Source of the DNA: Streptomyces rhizosphaerihabitans
GTDB taxonomy: Bacteria > Actinomycetota > Actinomycetes > Streptomycetales > Streptomycetaceae
Assembly (NCBI RefSeq): GCF_025399795.1
Contig: NZ_JAODTZ010000028.1
Coordinates: 62,001-126,000, forward strand
Direction of reading: 5' to 3'
Length of the DNA stretch: 64,000 nt
Both the position numbers and the translations under genes were made by a program. Positions 36,292-46,400 of the stretch are shown here, in pieces; the stretch's first letter is position 1, and every line of letters begins with the position of its first letter. The notes below the pieces were generated by a model. The model was not told the DNA's origin and did not search any database. It saw only the letters and a program-made list of their open reading frames with translations.

Positions 36292-38139
36292 GTGAACGAG
36301 CGAGACGAGGCCGACCCCGAGGCGGTGCAGGCCGGGGCCGCCGGGGTGTACCCGGAGTTCCGGTTGCGCCTGCCCAATGGAGGACCACAGGCCCGGGGGC
36401 GGGTTCTGCCCGAGAAAGGGATGAACGGAAGCCTGAAGTTCCTCGTCCTCGCCGGCTCGCCGGTCCAGCCGGAGTCGACCCCCGGCATCGCCCCGTATCC
36501 AGCGGCCCAGCGCGAACGGCTGGTTGCGGACGGGGGCATCCGAACGGAGTCGGATCAGTGGCCGGATCGCTGGGAGACGACACGGGACATCGAATGCAAC
36601 TCCCCCTCCGCCGCCGCGTCCGTGGTGTCAGGGCGTAGCACCGACGGTCTGGCGCAATGGCGCACGGAGGAAGGCTTTCCGCTGGTCGACTATCTCGGCA
36701 GTACGTGGCGCACTCCGCACAAGGCATGGCTGGTGCGCGGCTCCAACGTGTCTGGGCGTGACCTGGTGAAGCGACTGTGGTTGCCCGACGGCTGGGTGAC
36801 TCTCGCCGCCACCCATCTGCCGCAGGTGGACGACGCGGAACCGACCAAGAGCCTGCTGCGACGGTACGTACAGGAGGGATACGACGCCACCACCTCGTAC
36901 AGCCAGAAGCAGGTGATGGCCGACGAGCTGCACTACTTCCTGACCCAGATGCGGCAGGCCGACACGGTCTGCACCATCTCGGACGGCCAGTTGTACATCG
37001 GAACGCTCACGGGAGACGCGGAGCAGGTCGAGTCCGAGGGCGGGCTGTCGAATCTGCGGCGGAAGGCCGAGTGGAGGTCCGCGGGTATCCCCTACGACGA
37101 GTTGCCGGAAGCCCTTCAGCAGAAGCTGTCCGTGCAACACGACGTCGTCGACCTGACCTCCCTGCTGGCACTCGTCGAGGGGCTCGGACGGAGCGACGAG
37201 GAACTCACGCAGGAGGCCCAGGCCATAGAGCGCGATCCGAGCGTGGAGGTCCCGGCGATCATCGCCCGCCGTGAACCCGAACTGCCCGGCCCCACGGACA
37301 AACTGGCGGCCGAACTCCTCGTGCACGACACGGCGTGGCTGCGCGAAGTACGCGATCTCCTGGCCGATGATCGCCAACTGGTGCTGTACGGGCCGCCCGG
37401 CACCGGCAAGACGTACCTGGCGCTGAAGTTCGCCGAGTTCCTCGGCGGCGGGCCCGAGCAGGTGAAGCTCGTGCAGTTTCACCCGTCGTACGCGTACGAG
37501 GACTTCTTCGAGGGCTTCCGGCCCCAGGAGGACCCGCAGACCAGAGAGGTCGCGTTCCGGCTCACCGCGGGCCCGCTGCGCGAACTCGCCGACCTCGCCT
37601 CCCGCGAGGGAAACCGGCACATCCCGCACTTCCTGATCATCGACGAGATCAATCGGGCCAATTTGGCGAAGGTCTTCGGCGAGTTGTACTTCCTGCTGGA
37701 GTACCGCAACAAGTCGGTTCGGCTGACCTACTCAGGCGACGACTTCGCGCTGCCGCCGAACCTGTTCGTCATCGGCACGATGAACACCGCCGACCGGTCC
37801 ATCGCCCTCGTGGACGCGGCGATGCGGCGCCGCTTCGCCTTCGTCGAGCTGTCGCCGCGTACGGAGCCGACACGCGGGCTGCTGCGCCGCTGGCTGGCCA
37901 AGGAGGGCAAGGACGCGGAACCCGCCGATCTGCTCGATGCGCTCAATTCCCGTATCGACGAACCCGATTTCCGGATCGGGCCCTCGTACCTGATGAAGAA
38001 GGGCGTGTACCGGGAGGGCGGCTTGGAGCGGACCTGGCGGACGAAGATACTCCCTCTGATGGAAGAACACCACTACGGGGAGGGCGTGGACATCGAGAAG
38101 CGGTACGGGCTGGCCGCGCTGCGGGAGTCGCTGGGGTGA
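36292..38139 (+). CDS. mcrB: DUF4357-McrB fusion GTPase, module 2
   Basis: 615 residues from GTG 36292 with GAGGAG six bases upstream. The N-terminal 110 residues match DUF4357 (FLVLAGSPV ... CNSPSAAASVVSGRSTDGLAQW). A middle region may act as a DNA reader. The AAA+ motor has Walker A YGPPGTGKTYLA (about 365), FHPSYAYEDFFEGF, Walker B LIIDEINRANLAKVFGEL, MNTADRSI and RRRFAF. This is a second McrB, distinct in N-terminal architecture from the one at 28086. It overlaps the mcrC that follows, so both are coupled. DUF4357 is often found in restriction and recombinase-like proteins; its ligand is unknown. Confidence 0.9.
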   Translation: MNERDEADPEAVQAGAAGVYPEFRLRLPNGGPQARGRVLPEKGMNGSLKFLVLAGSPVQPESTPGIAPYPAAQRERLVADGGIRTESDQWPDRWETTRDIECNSPSAAASVVSGRSTDGLAQWRTEEGFPLVDYLGSTWRTPHKAWLVRGSNVSGRDLVKRLWLPDGWVTLAATHLPQVDDAEPTKSLLRRYVQEGYDATTSYSQKQVMADELHYFLTQMRQADTVCTISDGQLYIGTLTGDAEQVESEGGLSNLRRKAEWRSAGIPYDELPEALQQKLSVQHDVVDLTSLLALVEGLGRSDEELTQEAQAIERDPSVEVPAIIARREPELPGPTDKLAAELLVHDTAWLREVRDLLADDRQLVLYGPPGTGKTYLALKFAEFLGGGPEQVKLVQFHPSYAYEDFFEGFRPQEDPQTREVAFRLTAGPLRELADLASREGNRHIPHFLIIDEINRANLAKVFGELYFLLEYRNKSVRLTYSGDDFALPPNLFVIGTMNTADRSIALVDAAMRRRFAFVELSPRTEPTRGLLRRWLAKEGKDAEPADLLDALNSRIDEPDFRIGPSYLMKKGVYREGGLERTWRTKILPLMEEHHYGEGVDIEKRYGLAALRESLG

Positions 38140-39365
38140 TGTCCGCAACTGAGTCCGTGGTGTCCGTCGAACTGGTCGAGCACGCGCCCGCGACACGTCT
38201 CGTGCTGCCGGACGCCGTCGGCCGTGCCCTGGCCGCTTCCGACATCGTGGACGCGACCCCCGATCCGTACACGCCCGGGCACTGGTTGCTACGGGCCGGC
38301 AGCAAGGTCGGAGCCGTAGCCGTCACAGCACCGGACGGTGGCGGATCCGTAACCGTGCGCATCACACCCAAAGTGCCCATCGTCCGGCTCTTCTTCCTGC
38401 TCGGCCACAGCCTCGATCCCAAGAGGAACTGGCGAGACAGCGAGGTTGAAGTCGCCCAACATCGCGACCTGCTGCCTGCGCTGGCTCACGCCGTGGAACG
38501 ACAGGTGGACCGGGCACTGCGGCAGGGCCTGTTGCAGGGGTACCGGCCGGCTGAGGAATCTGCGGTTGTCGTCCGGGGCCGCGTGAGGGAAGCCGAACAG
38601 ATTCGACGGCGCTTCGGGACGATGCTGCCGATCGAGGTCGCGTACGACGAGTTCACCACCGACATCGCGGAGAACCGCATCCTGCGCACCGCGGTCGAGC
38701 GCCTCCTGCGCCTGCCCGGCGTCCCCCGCGATGTCCGTCGCAGGCTCCTGCACCAGCTCGCCCGCCTCGCCGATGTCACCGCGATCGTGCGCGGCCAGTC
38801 CGTCCCGAACTGGCGCCCCACCCGTCTCAACTCCCGCTACCACCAAGCACTACACCTCGCCCGGCTGGTCCTGGACGGATCCTCCGCCGAGCACGCACCG
38901 GGCGGACTCCGCATCGACGGATTCCTCTTCGACATGAACAAGCTCTTCGAGGACTTCGTGACCGTGGCCCTGCGGGACGCGTTCCGAGGCACCAGCCACG
39001 CGGCCCGGCTTCAGGACCCGCACCACCTCGACCTGGCAGCCGCGATCCGCATGAAGCCCGACCTCGTGCTGTACAGGCCGGACGGTGTTCCGTGTGCCGT
39101 GGTGGACGCCAAGTACAAAGCGGAGAAACGGCACGGTTTCCCGGACGCCGACCTCTACCAGATGCTCGCTTACTGCACGGCCCTCGGTCTGCCGGAAGGA
39201 CACCTGGTCTACGCGAAGGGCAACGCCTCGCACGCCGCTCACCAGGTACGTCACTCGGGCATCGTCATCCATCAGCATGCCCTCGACCTCGACCAGGAGC
39301 CAGCCGGGCTGCTCGCGGACATCGAGCAGGTGGCCGAACTGCTGGTGCACACCTCGCGCGTATGA
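38139..39365 (+). CDS. mcrC: McrC-like nuclease subunit, module 2
   Basis: 408 residues, ATG overlapping the mcrB stop (TGATG); a GTG three bases earlier is an alternative. The PD-(D/E)xK centre is visible near the C-terminus: MKPDLVLY, then AVVDAKYKAEKRHG and a YQMLAYCTAL helix. The N-terminal half is the McrC beta-rich arm, and the central IAENRILRTAVERLLR helix is typical of this subunit. With the preceding gene it forms a second type IV restriction complex. A helicase gene starts 40 bases downstream. Confidence 0.9.
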   Translation: MSATESVVSVELVEHAPATRLVLPDAVGRALAASDIVDATPDPYTPGHWLLRAGSKVGAVAVTAPDGGGSVTVRITPKVPIVRLFFLLGHSLDPKRNWRDSEVEVAQHRDLLPALAHAVERQVDRALRQGLLQGYRPAEESAVVVRGRVREAEQIRRRFGTMLPIEVAYDEFTTDIAENRILRTAVERLLRLPGVPRDVRRRLLHQLARLADVTAIVRGQSVPNWRPTRLNSRYHQALHLARLVLDGSSAEHAPGGLRIDGFLFDMNKLFEDFVTVALRDAFRGTSHAARLQDPHHLDLAAAIRMKPDLVLYRPDGVPCAVVDAKYKAEKRHGFPDADLYQMLAYCTALGLPEGHLVYAKGNASHAAHQVRHSGIVIHQHALDLDQEPAGLLADIEQVAELLVHTSRV

Positions 39366-39405
39366 TCGGCCGCGGAGTGTCCGTCCAGGGTGGGGAGTGC
39401 ACCTC

Positions 39406-41562
39406 GTGCCACAGCTCGCGTTCGCCAACAGCTTCTGGGAGAGCTTCGACATCCTGGAGAAGCCCGTCAAGGCCGGCGTACGCAAGGCGATGCAGAAGTT
39501 CCAGCAACTCACCGTGGCGGAACTCCACGCGGACAAGGGGCTCCACCTGGAGTCCGTGGAGAACGCCCGCGATCCGCGCATGCGGACCATCCGCATCAAC
39601 GACTTCTGGAGGGGCGTCGTCCTCGCACCCGACGACGGCAGTGATGTGTTCCTGCTCGTCAACGTGGTCCGGCACGACGACGCCTACACCTGGGCGGCCA
39701 AGCGGCTGTACACGACGAACTCCGCGACCCGCGGGCTCGAAGTCCGCAACGTGGTCGCCATCGAGCAGCTGACCCCGGCTCTGGAGAAGGCCGCCGCGGC
39801 CGCCGACTCACTGCTCTTCGCGAAGTACTCGGACACGGTACTGCGTCACCTCGGGATCGACGACCAGGTCCTCAAGGCTGTACGGACGATCGTCGACAAG
39901 GCGCAGTTGCAGGCGTTCGAGACCCTTCTGCCCGAGGACCAGTGCGAGGTGCTGCAGTACCTCGCCGAGAAGTTCAGCCCAGAGGACGTGTATCGGGACG
40001 TGGTCTCGGTACGCCGCCCGGTCGACGCGGGGCCCGATCCGGACGAGAGCCTGGCCGTCGTCATCGCCAACACCAAGAGCCGTATCACCCTGGTCACCGG
40101 TCCGGAGGAACTCTCCGACATTCTGGAGAAGCCGTTCGCGGCGTGGCGGGTGTTCCTGCACCCTTCGCAGCGCCGGGTCGCCTACCGGGTGTCGTACGGC
40201 GGTCCCGTCCAGGTCACCGGCGGGCCTGGTACCGGCAAGACGGTCGCCGCGCTGCATCGCGTGAAGCATCTCCTCACGCGCTCGCCCGACACCCGCGTGC
40301 TGCTCACCACCTTCACGAACGCGCTCGCCGCCTCACTGCGCGAGAACCTGGCGTTCCTCCTGGACAACGACCCCGCCCTGCTCAGCCGCGTCGACGTCAC
40401 CACGGTCAACGCCTACGCCCATGGCGTCGTGAGCCGTCTCGACGGCAAGTCTCCCTCCCCCATCGGGGACCGGGACGAGCGTCTGCTGTGGCAGCGTGTG
40501 ATCAAGAAGCTCGGACTGCCCTGGACCGAGCAGTTCCTGGCTCAGGAGTACCGGCACGTCATCCTCGCTCAGGACCTGCGCAGCCTCGACGCCTACCGCA
40601 CCGCTGTCCGGCGTGGCCGCGGCAGCGCCCTGTCGTCCGTGCGGCGCGAGCAGCTGTGGCCGGCCGTCGAACTGTTCGACGCCATGCTTCGTGACCAGAA
40701 GACCACCACACACTTGAAGGTGTGCGCTCGCGCAGCAGAGCTATTGGCTGCTTCCGCACCAACCCACGACCACGTTGTGATCGACGAGGCACAGGACCTG
40801 CACCCGGCCCAGTGGCGCGCACTGCGCGCATCCGTAGCCCCCGGCAGCGACGACCTCTTTATCACGGGCGACCCGCATCAGCGGATCTACGACGCGAAGG
40901 TCTCACTCGGCTCGCTCGGCATCGCGGTGACCGGACGTACCCACCGCCTTCGTATCAACTACCGCAGCACGGAAGAAATCCTCGCCTGGTCGACGGCCAT
41001 CCTCAGCCCGGTGTCCGTCGACGACCTGGGCGGTGACGGGAACGACTCCCTGGCCGGCTACCGCTCGCTGCTGCACGGCCGTCGGCCGCACACGGAGGGC
41101 TACGGCGCCGAGCAGGCGGAGGTCGCGGCACTCGTCGAACGCGTCGAGGGCTGGATCTCGGAGGGAATACGCCCGTCCGAGATCGGTGTGTGCGCGCGCT
41201 TCAACGTGCTGCTGGACAAGGCGTACGACAAGCTGACGGCCGCCGGGATTCCGGTGGTCCGGGTCAAGGACAACCCCGGGCCGGAGGTGGACGGGGTGCG
41301 TCTCGCCACGATGCACGCCATGAAGGGGCTGGAGTTCCGCTGCGTCAGCGTCCTGGGAGTGACGGCGAGCGCTGTGCCGTTCGTCCGCGAGGTGACGCCT
41401 GCCTCCGTTGACGCGCTGCAGCGTGACTCGGACCTACTGCGGGAGCGGTGTCTGCTGTTCGTGGCATGCACGCGAGCGCGGGAGGCGTTGGCAGTCACCT
41501 GGAGCGGAGCAGCCAGCCCGTTCGTTCCGCAGACCGATCCTCTCCGTGGGGCACTGGCGTGA
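39406..41562 (+). CDS. UvrD/Rep-type helicase with RelE/ParE-like N-terminal domain
   Basis: 718 residues from GTG 39406 (GGGGAG nine bases upstream). Residues about 10-110 look like a RelE/ParE toxin-fold domain (FQQLTVAELH, RTIRINDFWRGVVL, VVRHDDAYTWAAKR). The helicase follows: Walker A TGGPGTGKTVAAL (about 268), DEAQD box VVIDEAQDLHP (about 460), YRSTEEIL, MHAMKGLEF and ACTRAREAL. The final motifs are those of SF1A 3'-5' helicases. It lies in the mcrBC module 2 operon and probably processes ends or strands made by that complex. This fusion occurs widely in actinobacteria, so the toxin-like domain need not be toxic. It ends seven bases from the convergent methylase. Confidence 0.8.
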   Translation: MPQLAFANSFWESFDILEKPVKAGVRKAMQKFQQLTVAELHADKGLHLESVENARDPRMRTIRINDFWRGVVLAPDDGSDVFLLVNVVRHDDAYTWAAKRLYTTNSATRGLEVRNVVAIEQLTPALEKAAAAADSLLFAKYSDTVLRHLGIDDQVLKAVRTIVDKAQLQAFETLLPEDQCEVLQYLAEKFSPEDVYRDVVSVRRPVDAGPDPDESLAVVIANTKSRITLVTGPEELSDILEKPFAAWRVFLHPSQRRVAYRVSYGGPVQVTGGPGTGKTVAALHRVKHLLTRSPDTRVLLTTFTNALAASLRENLAFLLDNDPALLSRVDVTTVNAYAHGVVSRLDGKSPSPIGDRDERLLWQRVIKKLGLPWTEQFLAQEYRHVILAQDLRSLDAYRTAVRRGRGSALSSVRREQLWPAVELFDAMLRDQKTTTHLKVCARAAELLAASAPTHDHVVIDEAQDLHPAQWRALRASVAPGSDDLFITGDPHQRIYDAKVSLGSLGIAVTGRTHRLRINYRSTEEILAWSTAILSPVSVDDLGGDGNDSLAGYRSLLHGRRPHTEGYGAEQAEVAALVERVEGWISEGIRPSEIGVCARFNVLLDKAYDKLTAAGIPVVRVKDNPGPEVDGVRLATMHAMKGLEFRCVSVLGVTASAVPFVREVTPASVDALQRDSDLLRERCLLFVACTRAREALAVTWSGAASPFVPQTDPLRGALA

Positions 41563-41569
41563 CGTCCCG

Positions 41570-43222
41570 TCATCCCTCAGGAGTGAGAGCTCCGTTGTCG
41601 AGACCGTCCCTTGCCAGTGCCGCCGCCTCCCGGCTCAGCTCCACCACCCTGCGCGCCCGCTCCTCGAACTCCTGGAGCATGCGAAAGACCGCCCCGTACC
41701 GCCGTTGTTCGGTGATCTCCATCTGTGGGATGCGGGCGCCCTTGCCGTCGAGACGGAAGGTGCCGCTGGAGCTCGTGGAGCGCCGGGCGTTGGTCGCACT
41801 GCGCAAAAAACCCTGCAGGTAGTCGGTGTCGAGCTGGTCGCTCACCGAGACCGGCTCCGGATCGCCGAACTCGACGAGTCCTGCGCGCACAAGGTCAGCG
41901 ACACTGACCGTAGGCCCGTCCAGGGAACCCAGGCCATCGCCCGCGACCAGGGCAGGCAGCAACTCCGCCAAAAGCCGGACCTGTTGCCTCAGTTCCGCAC
42001 TGATGGCCTGATATTCAACCGCGTAGTCACGATGGGAATCCTCGACGTAACGGCCGGGTGTGAGGTCCACGGCATCGTCCAGCAGATCGATCAGGGACAC
42101 TTCGGCCATTTGCTCGGGCTGGGGTTCCAGTGAGCCGTCCGGATCACTGGCCGTCAGATCGATCATGACGACACCGGTGACAGCGTCCCCAAGGGTCCGC
42201 GGGCGGCGCAGGTGCCAGATGTGCACCGGTAGCGCGTGTGAGGCCGCCGAGCCGGACGGAAGAGCGGTGACCTGGGTGAGGGCACCCCGTCGTACGAGCT
42301 CGGCACGGATCCGACGGCCGGCCTTACGGTAGGCGACAGAGGCGGGGAGAACCATGAGGACGCGACCGCCGGGCGCTGTGTGCGCGTACGCGTGTTGGAG
42401 CCAGGCGAGTTCACCTTCGGCCCGGGACGGGATCCCGAACTCCCATCGAGAGTCGAGCAACAGGTCCTCACGCCCCCAGTCGGGTTCGCCCACCGGCGGA
42501 TCACAGACGACCAGGTCGGCCCTGAGGTTCGTCCAACGGTCGTCGCGCAGGGAGTCCCCCGTGACGATGTCGACGTCGGTGCGCCCCGTGAGATCGGCAC
42601 GTAGCTGCGAGAACAGGGCGCTGCGGGGTTCTGTCTCCTGTCCGTAACGCCTGGGTCCTTGTTCGGGACCGACGGCGAGCAGCAGGGTACCGATGCCACA
42701 GGCCGGATCGAAGAGAGTCGCATCAGATGCCACCGGACCGACGAAGTGGCGTATGGCACGGACGATGCGCGGCGAGGTGACCTGATCGGATCCGGCGCGG
42801 CGTACGGAATCGGTGAAACGGTCAGCCAGAGCATTCACAGCCTCGGCCGTGCCCTCGCTCGCTGCCAGATCCCGCGCGAACCCGGCGACGTCCGTCGTGA
42901 GCCCCTCGGGTGCCCCGCCCTCAGCGAGGAAACGGGCGACATCCACGAGCCCGCCGACCATGTCATCACCGTATGTTCCGCGCAATGCCTGCCACAGCTG
43001 TACTTCGAGCGAGACTTCCTGCCCTTTGCGCTGCCTGTCCAACCAGGCCTGCACCTCGGCCAGGTCGAACAGCGGACTGTTCACACCGCCGCCGGCCGGA
43101 TTCGGAAAGTCGCCGTACCGTCGCCGCCAGTTCGATACGGCAGCGCGGGTGACGCCCGCCAGCCTGGCGATCTCGGAACCGGTAACCAGCGAGCCGGCCT
43201 GCGGGGCGGGGGTGTCCTTCAT
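41570..43222 (-). CDS. N6-adenine DNA methylase with N-terminal HTH (HsdM-like)
   Basis: 550 residues from ATG 43222. The N-terminus is a helix-turn-helix (SEIARLAGVTRAAVSNWRRR). The methylase core shows motif I FDPACGIGTLLLAV (about 185). Motif IV reads CDPPVG (about 242), where the usual aromatic after PP is replaced by Val. The last 90 residues (DYLQGFLRSA ... RIPQMEITEQRRYGAVFRML) look like the end of an HsdS specificity subunit, so it is an M subunit with a partial S tail. No HsdR is present in the window. A possible -10 ends seven bases before the ATG, suggesting a leaderless transcript under element D. It may protect self DNA for a neighbouring module; that is inference. Confidence 0.8.
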   Translation of the reverse strand: MKDTPAPQAGSLVTGSEIARLAGVTRAAVSNWRRRYGDFPNPAGGGVNSPLFDLAEVQAWLDRQRKGQEVSLEVQLWQALRGTYGDDMVGGLVDVARFLAEGGAPEGLTTDVAGFARDLAASEGTAEAVNALADRFTDSVRRAGSDQVTSPRIVRAIRHFVGPVASDATLFDPACGIGTLLLAVGPEQGPRRYGQETEPRSALFSQLRADLTGRTDVDIVTGDSLRDDRWTNLRADLVVCDPPVGEPDWGREDLLLDSRWEFGIPSRAEGELAWLQHAYAHTAPGGRVLMVLPASVAYRKAGRRIRAELVRRGALTQVTALPSGSAASHALPVHIWHLRRPRTLGDAVTGVVMIDLTASDPDGSLEPQPEQMAEVSLIDLLDDAVDLTPGRYVEDSHRDYAVEYQAISAELRQQVRLLAELLPALVAGDGLGSLDGPTVSVADLVRAGLVEFGDPEPVSVSDQLDTDYLQGFLRSATNARRSTSSSGTFRLDGKGARIPQMEITEQRRYGAVFRMLQEFEERARRVVELSREAAALARDGLDNGALTPEG

Positions 43223-43228
43223 ACAGGT

Positions 43229-43283
43229 CACGGTACACAGGGTCAGTCACACCATCAATGAACGACTTGTTGACGACGCTAAC
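43229..43283 (-). promoter_or_regulatory. Two-part promoter element D ahead of the methylase
   Basis: On the minus strand: GTTAGCGTCGTCAAC, 30 bases, GTGTAC, then TACCGT (possible -10) seven bases before the methylase ATG. A TTGATG lies 17 bases upstream of TACCGT and would serve as -35. Transcription would start at or next to the ATG. Confidence 0.6.
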
Positions 43284-43430
43284 AATGTCTATATACACGA
43301 GATCTCTGTGTACAAAACCTCCCTGCGCCGCCACTTCTGAAGTGCCGCGGGCACCCCGCCGCCAAGCCCGGCCAATTGCTTACTGGAAAGGGGTGCGCGA
43401 CGGAGCGGCCTGCCGGAGGGCGCAAGCGCG

Positions 43431-43467
43431 GCGGTCCGCCCACCCCTCGCCGGGGTGGGCGGACCGC
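43431..43467. terminator. Strong terminator hairpin after the LamG protein gene
   Basis: Perfect 16-bp GC-rich stem (GCGGTCCGCCCACCCC and its complement) with loop TCGCC, 20 bases past the stop of the leftward gene that ends at 43487. Confidence 0.8.
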
Positions 43468-43486
43468 CGCGTACGGCAGTTGGGAC

Positions 43487-46400
43487 TCAGCCGAGCTGGG
43501 TCGGAACCGGGCGGTTCCGGTCGAGTGAGGCGACACCGCCCGGAGTGAGCGCCTCGGTGAAGAGCTGTACGTCGGCAACCTTGCCGCCGGTGTACTCCCC
43601 GTAGGTGCCCTTGTAGAGACGACGCCCGATCTGCAACGGTCCCGTCGCGTTCCAGACCGTCCCGCCGTAGGCGGCGGTATCCGCCAGGTCACCATTCACG
43701 TAGAGACGCAGTTGCTGCGTGTCTGCGTCGAAGACGCCCACCAGGTGGAACCACGCGTTGGTCTTCGGGCTCTGCGCGCCCGTGGTGGGTCCGTAGGCGC
43801 TGGTGAAGTCGCCCCCCGTGTCGTCCGCGTGGGCGTGACCGAAGGCGAAGGCGTGCGCGCCGCTGGAGTAGTACAGCTGGAGGCCGTTGGCGCTGGTGCC
43901 GGACTGCGAGACGAAGGTGGAGTTCGCGGTCAGGCTGCTCAGGTTGGCCCAGGCCGAGACGGTGTAGCTGCGGCTGGTGTCGAGCACGGGGCCCGAGGTG
44001 GCCGCGTAGCCGGTGCTGCCGTTGAGAGCGAGCGCGCTGCCCCGTGCGGCATCGGCGGTCACAGTGGCGCCACCGTTCAGGGTGAGGCCGTTGGCCGGGC
44101 GGACGTTGTCCGCCGCGCCGTCCAGCTTCCACCAGTCGGCGGGCCGGTGGACGTGCCCGATGCTCACCGGGGCGGTGAACTGTGCCAGCCCGCCTTCGGG
44201 CGCGACACCCGGGTACTCGATCATCCGGCCCGACCTGGAGGCGGCGTACAGCGCGGGGAAGCCGGTGCCCTGCACGTCGCCCGGAGAGGCGGCGGTCGGG
44301 TAGTCCTGCTCGCCGATGCCGACCGGAAGCACTGGCTGGGCGGCGGGCAGCACATTGCCGTTGGCTGCGGCCCACTTCTGGTCGGCGATGTTCTTGCAGT
44401 CCCAGATGACGACCTGGGTGCGCGGGTTGCGGTTACTGGAGGGGTCAGCCAGGCAGCGGCCGGACTGCGGGTTCTTGAGCGTGCCCGGGTAGGGGCCGGA
44501 GACCCATTCCTGGGAGCCGGTGTTGTTGCACTGGTAGAGCTGTACCAGGGTGCCGTTGTCGGTGTCGCCCTTCACGACGTCCAGGCACTTGCCCAGCGCG
44601 TGCACGGTGTGGTCGGTGCCGAGGGTGAAGTTCTGGGCGTCGCTGCCGTTGCAGGTGTACATCTGCGCCGGGGTGCCGTTGGCGGTGCGGGAGCCGGCGA
44701 TGTCCAGGCACAGGTTCTTGTTGTTGGTGTCGAGTACGCCGGAGACCAGCGGGGCGTGCCGCGGAGCGGTCAGCTTGGCGGTCGGGACGCCCGCGGCGAA
44801 GGTCAGCGGGAAGCTGCTGACGGCGCCGCTGGCGTTGTCGCGGACCCACAGGGTCGGGACTCCGCCGACGGTGCCGGGGGCGAGCAGCGTGGTGTCGGAC
44901 CAGTCGCCCGTGCCGATCTTCACGCCCGGGCCGAGGTTGCAGCCGGCCTGGAACGTGCCGGGGTAGTACCAGAGTTCGCCCTTGTCGACCGTGATCAGGT
45001 CGGGAACGTCCGCGTACTGGGCCAGTTTGCCGGGCGCCAGGATCTGTGTGACGTTGTTCCAGGTGCCGTCCGAGCCCTTCGCGGGGCAGGAGTCGGAGTT
45101 GCGGATCGGAACGACGTTCTGGGTCAGGGTGAAGTGCCCGGCTGTCCCGCCGGGGGTGACCGCGTCGTTGGCGTAGAGGTACAGCTCGTGGGTGGTCTTG
45201 TCGAAGGCGAACAGGTCGTCCACGTTGGTGCCTGTCGCGGTGCCACGGTGAGCGACGAGGTAGTTGTCCCATCCGGTGCCGTCAGGGCTCTGGGCCTCGG
45301 TCGACACTGTAGTGGGCGGGGCGGCCGGATCGGCGTTGCCGCGGACCAGGACCAGCTCCCCGTCGGTGGTGGGTGCGGCCAGGTCGGGGACGGCGTCGCC
45401 GTCGAGGTCACCGGCGGTGACCTTGGTCTTCGGGTTCCAGGGGGCGAAGAAGCTGTACTGCCCCACAGTGCCCTGGGTGTTGCCCGCGTTGTCGACCGCC
45501 CGGACGTAGAGCGTGTGCGCGCCCCACTGGGCGGCACTCAGTACGAGCGGGACCTCCGCGGTGGCTGTGCCGCCGCTCCCGGCGACGGCGTCCACCTTGG
45601 CGCCGCCGCTGCCGGGGATGTTGGCGTCCAACGAGTACTCGAACCGGTCGATGCCGCTGCTGACACAGCTGCCCCGGGTGCAACCGGTGGGCGTGGGGTC
45701 GTTCGCGGTCACCTTGATCTTGACGCCTTCGTCGCCAGCGTGGCCAGTGGACGCCTTGTCGGCGCCGAGCGGCGGGAAGACCACGGAGTCGGTGAAGGAG
45801 GGGATGCTCGGCGCGCTGAGGTCGATCTTGAAGTAGCAGTTCGGCGACCAGCCGCTCATCAACGTGCCGTCGTCGGCCCTGACGTGCCAGCCGTACTGGT
45901 GCCCGTCCGCCACCTTGAAGCCGATGTTGACCCGGGTGGTGCCACCGTCACTGACCCAGCCGCTGACCGGCTTGCTCTTGCTGGCGGAGCTGCCGTCGTC
46001 GTCCGCGATCTTGGTGTCCCACACCTCGTACCGGGCGCGCAGGTTGACCCCGCTCATGTCGGTGTTCAGGTGCGCGTTCAGCGTGATGTCGGAGGTGTCG
46101 CCGGCGAGCCCGGACTCGCCGATCCAGCCGTCGGCCGCGCCGTCGCAGCCGTTGCTCGCGGGATTGACGGTGGCCGGTGTGGTGCCCAGACGGTCCGGCT
46201 CCGAGGGCGCGATGTCGAACACCGTGGTCAGGTACGGGTTGGTCGCGAACCGCACGAAATCATAATTGCTGGATGACTTGGACTCGTTGCCCCACAGGCC
46301 GAAGGTCCAGCTGTCGTCCTTGCCCGCCAGCTTCTTGATCTGGCCCGTCACGTCGAAGTTGACGTCGTGGTCGCCACAGTGCTGGCTCATGTTGGAACTC

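Noticed and set aside
43712..46276. 854-codon plus-strand frame opposite the LamG protein
   Set aside because: Antisense frame of low complexity; the minus strand has a signal peptide, ricin and LamG repeats.
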